Shown here: positions 41,671 through 53,600 of the stretch, piece by piece | How positions within the stretch are numbered: position 1 is the first letter of the stretch | How the letters are laid out: each line of letters opens with the position of its first letter | Assembly (NCBI GenBank): GCA_015143295.1 | Contig: CM026570.1 | Span: forward strand, 4,240,047 to 4,304,046 | Direction: 5' to 3' | Source of the DNA: Tetracentron sinense | Lineage: Eukaryota > Streptophyta > Magnoliopsida > Trochodendrales > Trochodendraceae | DNA length: 64,000 nt | Position numbers and translations under genes: made by a program | The notes under the pieces: generated by a model | Told to the model about the DNA's origin: nothing | Database searches by the model: none | Seen by the model: the letters and a program-made list of their open reading frames with translations, nothing else

Positions 41671-44600
41671 AGGTTGAGAAACAAGGTTCAAAGGGTGGAG
41701 GAGGTTATGTGGGTGGCTTCCTTCAGTTGTTTGACTGGAATCGCAAGTCTCGGAAGAAACTTTTTCTGAACAAATCTGATTTACCAGGTATTTTTGTTCA
41801 TGTTAACAGTTTATGAAGATGCATGTGCTCTTCTAATATATTTCATTATGCCTTCTTTTTTATACGGATGGTTATGGATTATCTTTATTTTGGCATTTTC
41901 TTGTAAAAGGATCAAAACAGGGAAAGAAATGCGATGAGAATCTTCCAATGACACGTCTTCATCTGGTGGGCATACTGATATTAATATTATTATCTCTTCT
42001 CTATTGATCTGATGTGCTGATATGAAGTAAAATTCTTTCTTATATTAATGTTTTTTCCAGATTGAGGATGAGAATGGAGGGTCAAATACTAAGGGAAGTT
42101 GTGGTTTTAGTTGTGCTTCATCAGTGACAGATGATGAAGGTTATGGAACTAGGGCCCCTGGTGCTGTAGCAAGGCTTATGGGGTTGGATTCTTTGCCCAC
42201 TTCCAATGTTGGTGAGCCGTACTATACTCCATTTTTTGACTCTCGATCTCTTCGAGATGCCCATTATCAGATGAGAAACCCGGAATTTTTTGATGACCAT
42301 CAAATTATGCATTCTGGTAATCAGTCCAGTAAGGTGGAGGGCTTTTCTAGAAACCCTGTAGCACCAAAACCTCAGAAGATGCAAAACAGACCAATTGAGA
42401 GGTTCCAAACTGAAATATTGCCTCCAAAATCGGCTAAAACAATTTCAATCACCCACCATAAACTTTTATCTCCTATCAAGAACCCTGGGTTCACCCTGTC
42501 CAAAAATGCAGCTCACATAATGGAGGCAGCTGCAAAGATTATTGAGCCAGGACTTCAGGCTAGTACCAAGTCTAAAATTCCATTGGTTGGGTCCGCTTCA
42601 GTTCCCTTAAAAGTTTGGGATCTGAAGGAGAAAGTGGAAGCTACACATAGACCATCCAGGCTTACCGAAGTATCTCGAAGGCACACCGAGTCCAATGGTG
42701 TTAAGTATCTTAAAGGACAGTCTTTGAACAAGAGGAATGGGTCAGAGGATACATCATTGTGTAGGGGTTCTTCGGATTCAGAAGAAAGTAATACTATTGG
42801 TTTGAAGAATAAGGGAAAATCCATTTCGCTTGCTATACAAGCGAAGGTCAACGTCCAGAGAAGAGAGGGATTGAACTCGAGCAATAGTAGGAGTTTGCTG
42901 AGCCAGAAGGAACACAATGAGGTTAAGTCAAGCCAGTCTTTCAAGAACCAACCAAATACCCAGAAGAGTACGCAGAAGAAATCTTCTACTGGTGTGCTTA
43001 GGCAGAATAACCAGAAACAAAATTGTTTGACTAATATAGACAAGTTACCTTCAAAGCATTTGGTTTCTAGCCAGCAAGGCAAAAAAGTGCTGTCTGGGGC
43101 TGCTTCTTTTGGGCGGGATAATACCTTAAGTAAGGTTGCTGGTAACTCCAAAGGTGGATCCAGGAAGGTGGGCGTAGAGGTAACTCATGTTGAAAAGGAA
43201 GTCTCATCATCTAGGACAAAGAATTTCCCTCGAAAGAAACGATCTATTGATGGGGATTTCCACTTTGAAAAAAATGGGGTTATTGATACAGTTTTGGTTG
43301 ATAAAAATGAGAAGCATATTCAATCTATTTTAGCAACAGATGGGCACTTGAAGTGGACAGAAGACAACAAAAGGAAAGGAATGGATGTTGTTTCATTTAC
43401 ATTCTCCTCTCCCATGATAAAATCCATGCCTGGATCCCAGTCCTCTTGTCAGGTAGTTGAGAAAAACAATATCTCTTGTATTGATTCTGGCTGTGAAAGA
43501 ATTCAGGCCAACTCAAAAACTACAAAATTATCTTCTCTGGGACTTAATGTGATAGGAGGTGATGCTTTGAGCATTCTTTTGGAACAAAAACTAAGGGAAT
43601 TAACTTGTGGAGTTGAGTCTTCCTGCTGTAACTCGATCATAGAAGGTTCTGTTACTAGTTCTGTGTCCACTCTGCAAGATTTGGTGTCTGCTCATAATGC
43701 GGTAAGCACCACACCAAGGGAACATGATAAGAATTCCCACTTTGGGCTCCACTCATACACAATGGGTGGCCTATACGACTTTGACTGCTCTTCAACTCAT
43801 GGTCAGGTGCACAAAATGAGCCATAAGTTGCAGGTATGTTTTTATTTATTTATACTTCTCCTCCACAGCTATTATTCTGTTTTCCTTTATAAACTCGGCT
43901 TTTAAGTCTGTAGTAGTATTGTGATTAAGTAGGAATGCAAAATCTGATGTTATTCCGTGGCCTAAATTGATGGGTCTGTATCCTTTTATGTGATGTTCCT
44001 ATAAAAGAAAAGGAAATGTGGAAAAAAGAAAGAACTAATCGAATCCTAGAATTTTATAGGCGTACACCACTAGAGGCAATAGTGAATCTTTATAAAAGGA
44101 TCGTCAGCATTATCACTCTTTCTAAGGGGTTCCATCCAAATGCACAGTTCTTGCTACATGATTCTAACATATAATAAATAAATCCTAAGATCCTTACAAC
44201 TTATCTTCAAGCTATTGCAACCCTTCTGTAGAGATCTTTCTACAAGGCTTTTCTATAGTGGTTCCTTTTCATGAGCTTTCTGCATCCTTTTCTTGGATTC
44301 CAGACTCTTATAAAATGAAGAAACTTAATTGGGATGTGGATCTATCATTCTCCGGATTCATTGGTTTGCAAATACACTTTTTAGAATCAATTTGAACTGA
44401 ATAAGTATTTTCATGCCCATCATGAATAAGCTGTTGTACATCCAAGGACATCCTAGAAGAATATGTGTAGCTGTCATAGGCATGATATCGTGTCACAATT
44501 TTTCTTTGTAGTTTCGAAGTCTGAAGTCCACTAAACACCTTATCAATCTTCACCCATTGATCTCCAACCCATGCAACATGATATGAGTGTGGGTGCTTCT

Positions 44601-47600
44601 TTGTCGTTAAGACAAGCTTGTCAACAGCTTCCTCAGAAATGACATTGACTTCGCTCCCCCGTCAATCATCGTTGTACCTGATTTTACTCCACAAGATACT
44701 CTTGTACGGAATATGTTGTCTCGCTTCCAATCTCCAGTGTCTTGTGTATTATTTGTTAGTTGACTTTCGGTCAACAAAAGTTCATTTTGAGAAGCCTTCC
44801 TTAATTCAGTCTTCCTCATTCACAGGAGTATATTCGATCAAATTTTATACAATTTTTCTTTGAAGGCATTGACTTGAAACGCGTCATCGTTAATCACAAC
44901 TAAGATACCTGATTTCTCGGATAACGAATTTAGGCTTATCTTTATCATTCCCTCGACGAAGAACATTTGACACCTTGTTAGTGTGCACTGATGGTTTAGG
45001 TCTTGTGTTAATAATGGGTTTATTAGCAACTTTCCTATTTTGCAGATTATCTTCCACCTGCAAAGTGACTAGATATGCTTAACTAGCAGTCCATATATCA
45101 CAGTCATTTCACTTTAAATTTGAAATTTCATACCTGAACAGTAGTGTACTGCCAAGATGTCCTCATATTCTTCAATTTCTGTTTCCATCATATAATCATA
45201 GAATTGCGTAGAATATTCTTCAACAGAGTCCTCACATTGCTGTAGTTGCCAAAATTGCAAGTAGAGTCTTTGTTAAAAATTGACTGGTAAGAAATAGTTA
45301 TTTTAGCAACGTTATTAATGAGCCCCGAGTTTCTGACTGTCCTCAACCAATTCGTCGATAGTTGTCTTGTACTTGGGACCACCAAGACATTGCAGCTCCT
45401 TATAGTTTTGTAGATGCAAACTGCACTTTCCTCATTCCATTAATCCGTGCCATGCAAAGAATTTTTAATCAACGTTATTAATGAGCCCCAAGTTTCTGAC
45501 TGTCCTCAACCAATTCGTCGATAGTTGTCTTGTACTTGGGACCACCAAGACATTGCAGCTCCTTATAGTTTTGTAGATGCAAACTGCACTTTCCTCATTC
45601 CATTAATCCGTGTCATGCAAAGAAACTTTCTAGACTTGTGATTCAGTATAAGAAAATATTTGTAATCATCTTACCGTGTAATTTTGGCACTTTTAGTTTT
45701 AGGGCGGGATCTCTAGCATTATAGGGAATGTATGGTCGGGGAGCATGGTCAAGCCATCCTCTTGCATCATAATGATATTCCTTAGCGAATCCTTTGCTAT
45801 CGCGATAAGGCAGTTGATAGTAGAGTTACCTTAGCACTTCGTTTTTTTTTTTTTCCAAATTTTGTTGTTCCGGCAGCCCGACACCTTGACACAACATGAC
45901 ACTTGGCATGACCATAGTTATCAAACACCCGTATAGTACTCGTATAATACTTTTAGGGGCGGTCGCCGTTTAAAACTCCATACTTTTGCCGTTGCGTGTT
46001 ATACCCATATCGCCGTTTAATACATGAATTACGTATGAAACGCATACAATACGGGTATTTTTGTCATGCTAAACGCATATTCCGCATTAAATGATTGTTA
46101 TTAGTTAATATTATTATTTTCATTTATTTATAATTATTTTTTAAATTTTCCGTACTTTTGTCGTGTTTTTGCTGTATAACACCCGTATTTCCCGACAGAT
46201 CATTACCGTATTATTTCATACCCGTACTTGGTAACTATGGGCTCGACATGACATGACATGACATGAATTTTAAAATGTAAAAATATATAATTTTTTATTA
46301 TAAAAATATATTTTAAAGGTTATATTAATTTTATAAATTTAAAATATATTATTTATATATATTATATAATCGGACGGATATTTATCGGATCGGATATAAC
46401 AGTATCTGAATCCGTATCCGATTATAAATGGATAGTATTTTGCTATCCGAATTCGCTCCACCGGATACCTATCCGGATAATTATACGACTAAACGGATTC
46501 AGATACGAACCGGATACGGATAATATCCGCATCCGTTTACAGCCCTAGTTATACCCGTGTCGCCGTTTAATACGCGAATTACATATTAAACACATATAAT
46601 ACGCGTATTTTTATCGTTCTTTTACCGTGTTAAATGCATATTCTGCATTAAATGATTGTTATTAGTTAATATAATGATTTTTCTTTATTTTATAATTATT
46701 TTTTTAATTTTCCCGTACTTTTGTTATGTTTTTGTCACATAACACCCATACTTCCCGAACGGATCATTGCCGTATTATACCCATACTCGTACTTGGTAAC
46801 TATGGACACAACACTCCTTTAGTACGTGTCTATGCCGTGCCATGGTGATGTCAGCATTATGGTTAGGCACGTGGTGCTTCAAGTATGCCATGTCATTTTA
46901 TATATATATATAGATGTAATTGTATATATAATAATATATTAGATTGCTAAGAACTTTTTGTCAATTTGTGTAATTTTTTCGGCAACATAGAGGAATACTT
47001 ATTAAGAGAGTAGAGACAACAACGACGATCAATAGGTGCGTCTTTCTCTCGTTGCTCCTCTGTATTCTCTATAAGAGTATTTTTTATAACTTTGGTTTAT
47101 ACTTTAAAAACAATATTAGGGACATGTGGTTCCCCCTCTCTCTATTCTTGTTATTTTTGAAAAAATTGGGTCATATTATATATATATAATCATTTTAAAA
47201 AATTGTACGTCCATGCCGCCATATTGGGATTTTCAGAGCTTGTCGTGCCATACACCTCTAAACACTTGGACACTTAGCACATGTGCCTAGGTTAACACTG
47301 GTTGATAGTCTCTTCTTTTTATCTCTTGATGATGATGCTGTTTTGTTCTTCAAATCCTGAGACCATCCAAGAGACATTCATGTCTACCATCAACTTCAAC
47401 TTTCCTTGGTGGCTTATAAATTTTCCATGACCTGATATTCCCACTTTATTGTCTTGACCTAGATTTTTTGACTCGGCTATAGGACTAATTTGGGTATACT
47501 CACTAATCCTCAATTCAAGGAGATCAAAACTTTCCATTGATGCTTGAAATCTATCATCAAGTCGTTCAATCCCACTAATTCTCCTTTTATGATCATTGAA

Positions 47601-50600
47601 TTGGGTAGTTATGTGCTTGAGCAAATCCTTAATCTTTTTCATGTCTTCTGCGTACTTGGAACAAATGTGTGTGCATATGAATATTTGTACATAATTCGTA
47701 TACAAAGCTCATTATCTCTTGATTTTGTTCTCGACTTGTTTTTTTAAACGGGTGAGAATATAGAAAGATGGAAATAACGTAATCCAAAGGAAATGAATAA
47801 TGTGGAATATAACTAGGGAAGAGAGCACTGAATGAAAAGAGAGAATAATGTGGAATATAAAAGGGAAGATAAAGAAATGTAGTGGTCTAGGTGACTGAGG
47901 TGGTAACCTGAGGCGCCCGAGGCGTCGCTTGAAGAACTCCTTGCAGCAAAAATTTCTCCCAATATGATATCTATATATGCTACATTTCCTTGAATAATTG
48001 GTCTTGCAATTCATATAAATTGTAAAATCTCCATTGTCAACTCTGTAACAAAAAACTCCGGCTTTTTAAAAAATTCGGGAATTATTCGTGAATTTTTGTT
48101 GTGCCGAATTATTCTTCGAATGATTGGATTCCCGAATTATTGGTGAATTTTCCGAATTATTGGATTCCCGAATTATTGGCGAATTATTCACAAATTTTCT
48201 GAATTATTCGCTAACTTTCTGGATTATTCCCGAATTATTTTCTCAAACTTGGCAAAAAACTACTACTATATTATATTTATTTAATCAAATTGTTCAGTAT
48301 ATTTATTAATTTATTAATTTATTTTTGTATTTGTTTCGATTTTTTCCCGAATTTTCCTGAATTTTTCTGAACTTATGCCGAATTATTCCTGAACCCCGAC
48401 TTTGTCACTATGATTTTCAAGATGCATTTTGATAGAACCATCATTAGAGACAATTCTACGAATAATAAATGAGAATTTCAAGTGTTGGGTGTAAAAAAAA
48501 TTATAAAAAAAAGTCTACAATGACTGTTGAAAGGGGGGAGAGACTATGGGTAGGGCTGTATTCGGGCCGGGATTTTCTAGGCTTGGCCAAGCCCGGCCCG
48601 AATTCAAGCTTGAAAGCTCGGCCCGAATTCAAGCTTGAAAGCTCGGCCTGAATTCAAAAGCCTAGCTCGAAGCTCGGCTTGGCCCGAATTGATTCAAGCT
48701 CGAGCCAGGCTTGGCTCAAGCTCGGCTTGAATAAGTTTTTTTTTTTATAAAAAAAATAAATAAACAATATTTTATATTATGTATATATATAATAATGATA
48801 TATATAAATAATATTATTTTAATAATAATCGAGCCGAGCCTCAATCGAGTTGGGCCGAGTCAAACAGGGGTTGGCACGAGCTTGACTTGATTGGATTTTC
48901 AAGCTTTTTTTTAGGCTTGGCTTGGCTCGATCAAGCCTAAAATTCGAGCTGATCTCGGGCAGAGCCGAGCCGCACAAACGGGCTGATCGGGCTCTGTGCA
49001 GCCCTAACCGTGGGGGGTAAAAAGACAGAAAAAATAATAATTTATACTCTATAGTCTGGGGCGGAGCTAGGAATTTTTCCTTATGGGGACCGGAGTAAAT
49101 ATATCAAGAAAATTAATGGGATTGGGGGTATGGGGCCTTAGGGATTCGGAGGCATAGCCCCCCCCTTGGTCAAATTTGTTAATATTGTATTCCAAAAAAG
49201 GTCCAGTAACAAGAAAAACAAGGAAAACAAGGGCCCTCTTTATTGATAAAGCCATTATAACACATGTTCCTTTTAACACCCATTAATTGTGGTTAAGATT
49301 CACTCACCCTTAGGGTTTATACTTCTACCATTGGTTTTTTTTAAAAACTCCTGAGTTAACAAATTTTAACTAGGGTTAAAGAGGTTTAAAAGGGATACAC
49401 AAACGCGTAAAGAACTGTTCTCTTTATAATTATGCATATACAAAAAATTACAAAATTTTGAAGGAGTCAAACATCCCACACATTTACATCCATCCTAATT
49501 TGGGGGGGGGATGGGCCGCACTGCATACAAAATTAAGATATTATGTATTTTTTTTAAATTATACCTACAATATAACAAATTGTTTTTTATTTTTTTTGGG
49601 GGGGGATGGGCCGCATGGCCCCTCCCTCCCTGCCCTTGTTTATAGAGAATGTCGAACAAGAGAGAGAGAGGGAGAGGACGTTCCACTTATTCTCCTTATT
49701 CATTCTTCTCGAATATTCCCATGAAAGGTAATAAAAAAGCATATAATAAGTGAAATATATATAATATTAGGTTTGCACTTATTTAAATTATAAAAGACCC
49801 TTTAAAGAGGGGTTTATGAGAGCTTTAAGGGCCCTAAAAGGAATTTGGGGTCATTTATTTTATTGTTGGGCTGCCTGGGCCTAGCTGTATGCTTGGTTGC
49901 CTTGGCGACTCCTTTAACAACCATGTAAAAAACATAGGGGGACTATGTGGTCTACCTACAAACCGGGGGGGAGATAGAGAGAGAGAGACCAATTGGCCAA
50001 CCCATTGAACGAGAGAAAGGACATGTTAGCATGACAAAAACGTATTTGATATTGTACGATCTCTTTTTTTTCTATTAGCAAACCATTTTTTGTTAGATAT
50101 ATAAATCCTAACATATTATATGGTAAAAGACATGAGAAACATATAAAATAACAGTTTTTTTTGTTTGTTGAACAAACTGTCATCTTCTAATAAAATGAAT
50201 TTTTAATACCCTTATACAATAATATTATACATATTAGATAATAATGGCCGCCTAGGCAGCGAATTGCTTGAACCTAACAAAGTGCCTGGTCGCCTAGACG
50301 ACGCTTTTAACAACCATGGTGGTTGTTTGCGGTGGAGAAATGATTATGGCATCATTGTAATTAAAGAACAATAGTGAGGATTATTATTAGAAAGGCAAGA
50401 TAGGTATTAACGAAGGCAAAGAAGGATATTATTAGTATATATATTAAATGGGTAAATGAGAAAGCAGAAAGAAGCATATGGAGATTGTTGGTTTCGCTAC
50501 CGGTATAATAATGGCTGAGTAGAGGATAAGATGAATGGTAGTTGTAAGTGTAATGATGTCGCTGAAAGAGACAAGCAAAGGAAGTATTCACGAGGAAACC

Positions 50601-53600
50601 ATTTAGGGTCGACCTGGGCATTCATTTGTATTTGTGCCAATAAAGAGAACCCCGCATTGGCAGCAAAGTGGTTTGCAGCCTTGGTTCACTGTCGATGTTA
50701 GGTTTGTTGCCAATACTGGGCCGCGGAAGAAGAGAGAGAAAATAGTTTCTTGCCAACTTTGGACCCGTGGTGAAAAAGAGAGAAAGTAGTTCACTACCGA
50801 GTTAGAGAGCTAGCAGCTAAAACAGGAGAGAGAAATTAGTTTACTGCCTGCAGTGAAAAAGAGAGAAAGTAATTCACTATAGAGAGATAGCAGCTAACAC
50901 AGTGATTCATTGTCAATGTAGGGCCGCAACGAACACCCATGAAATTCACAAAAGCAAACGCTAATGACAATTGCATGGTAATCACTGTGAATGCTAAAAC
51001 CACGGTGAAATTAGTTCGGCGCTACGAACACCTATGATGCAGTAAGAGAACAAGTCAACAAACCTCTCACACGACACATGTAGTCATGGAAAAAATTCAT
51101 GTATTTCATAGTTAAGGAATGTCATATCGTTCACACTGTAAATTTATTATAGTTTATTTTTGTGTTGGAAGTCTTACGGGATCAGAGCTTGCTTTGATAC
51201 CAGTTTTATGCAAAACAAGTGAGAAAAATAAGAACAGCAGATTAAATACTAGGCTCTGAGTGTAGAATGTGTGGAAGGAGATTGAGGATTTGACTGGACA
51301 CAAATGAAAGAAGAATCAAGAGCAGATCAAGAAAATGGGTAGAAAATCATGAGAAGATATTAAAATCACCAAAGAATTCCATGGTTAATGGAACATATCA
51401 TTATGAAAGTAGAACAAACTACCATGAAAGTGAGACAAAACACCATGAAAATTCTCCGAGAGAAATATTATTCTTAACATTTCACTAACTCATAAAAGTA
51501 CGAGACTACATGTATTAATAGAAATTGGAAAATACCTTTCCTACTCTAGACTCTAGTTAAGACTAACAAATGACACTTAAACAACTCACACTCTAACTAA
51601 AAAGACTTATTAAATGATTCTAAACAGATAATAAATAATCCTAACGACCTAAGTAGGGTCCATATTGAGAATGTTGCTATCAACTAGGATGTGGACAAGT
51701 TCTGCATCAGAGGGACTTTGTGTCATTCATTGAGTAGAAAATTTCAAGTCGGTGCAATGGTGAACCCTAATGGGTTAATTCTGTTTAGTGTTCCCTAGAT
51801 GCTGTGGACTGCTTGGTAGGCATTTCAATGATTCAATCCCTATAAGGTCCATAGAACTAGTGAAATTTCCTGTTTGAACCATATTATATAAATGGGAGTT
51901 TCCATCCTTGTTTTCTCGGTAAAAGATCAGAATATATTAAAAAGGAAAGGAGAACCTACAAATAGGGTTGGGGGGTGCAGCGGTAGGTGAACTAAAGAAA
52001 GAAACAAAGGAATTGCGAAAAGACAATACAAACACTACCCTTGATAAAACAAAAAGAGGACAAACTAAGCTCATCCAAATCCCTCCTAATCGAGCACCAA
52101 AAATTAAGATGTTGTAAATAAAAAGGCTTGTACTCTCCATAAGAGTTGAGTCTTTATCAAACACCATGCTATTCCTTTCTTTCCAAACCACCAACAGATA
52201 TCCCTAGGGAGAAACCTCCAAATCATTCTATAAATGACATCCACGTCGCTCAAGGTCGAACTGGATATTAAGCCCCTAAAGTTAGAAGCAAAAACCCACA
52301 TCACCTACAGGTAGGGGTGTCAACGAGCCGGAATTGGGCTTACATTTTGTGGTTTTTATATAGGCCCGGCCCTGAGCCCAGCCCGTTGACACCCCTACCC
52401 CAAAGTGGGATAGGAAGAAACTTCATATCCCTCTAACTAGAGGACAATGGATGAACAAATGATCCACGTATTCCTTCTTAGCCAAGCACATGAGACACAT
52501 GTTAGAAATCTCCAATACCTTCTCTTCATAAGGTCTAATGTGAGAATTTATTACATGAGAGATGTTCAGAGGAAGAAAACAATCTTCGAAGTAATACCAT
52601 GATTACACACAATCTTGTTAGGATAAGAGAGATTAGGCATATAATCCGGCATTTGGTAGAATGATCTCACAGTGAAACGCCCCTAGCTATCCCCAGACTA
52701 AATACGCAAATCCCTAGGAAGAGGATTTGGAATCAGCGAGCTAAGCTGCTTTAGTTTCGAGAAATCATCCAGCTCCCAATCAGTCAAAACTTCTCATCAT
52801 ATTAGGCATCCACACAACCTTATCATTCTTAATCTCGTACCAACAGGCCACCGTATAATGTTTATCGTTGACCAGGGGATAATGATTACCAAACTCATAT
52901 TTACTCCCTGGCCTCTGAAAGCAGATAATTATTAGAGAGATACCATGCAACGGGCTTTCCATACTCGATGAACAATACAATTAGTTATATGTTTTTCTGC
53001 AACTTTTATGTTTATTGCAACTTGAAAGTTCTCTATAGCTCTTAACTTTTTGCCAATTGTGATAACACGCACTTCTGGCGTTCATAAGATTTGTCTAGAT
53101 GGAGATTTCATTTTGACTTTGATGTGCAGTATTATCTCGAATCTTCTGGAGCTCTAGATAAAATTTAAGAGGAGTGCTAGCCCTACTCTCAGTCAACCCC
53201 TACTCTCACCCTCCACAAACCATCTGTCCATTTTACAATGATTAAAGCACTCAAAAAAAAAATGAAATCCCTCAAAATTTAATTCACAACATTCTTTGTC
53301 ACACTTTTGAGTTAAAATGCTTGATAGTTGGAACTGTTTGAAAATTCAGCAATTCTGGAAAAGCAGTGGTATTTCTTTGCTTATCATAGAGGAAAAAATA
53401 GAAAACATTTTGGAAAAGAAGGAATAATGGTATCAGTGTGACTTGTTTATTTATTAAGTGATATTTGATTTTTAACTACAAAATAGGAGCTCTGGTTCAA
53501 GAGATAACCGGAGCTTCCCAAAATATGCCTTGGCAAATGCATTTCGGGAAATACATTAATATATTTACATGACAGAAATACCCTTCATTTATATTTATAA

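Larger units (their letters stand above)
44300..47700 (-). pseudogene. Decayed Ty3/gypsy gag-protease relic in the intron
   Basis: Minus-strand pieces follow gag-to-protease order. 47700-47319 is a coiled gag-like segment. 45830-45680 reads P-Y-R-D-S-K-G-F and R-D-P-A-L-K-L-K-V-P-K-L-H-G-K, like the start of a retrotransposon gag core. 45030-44880 is lysine/arginine-rich. 44735-44640 reads T-M-I-D-G-G-A-K-S-M, resembling the aspartic-protease I-D-G-G-S block. Frames are broken throughout and RT is absent. Two hAT-like MITEs lie inside (45913-46239 and about 46549-46804). Family assignment rests on short matches. Confidence 0.5.

Noticed and set aside
42555-43151. 198-aa frame antisense to the TRM-like exon 3
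   Set aside because: A shadow of a long, low-complexity coding exon; no domain and no splice context.
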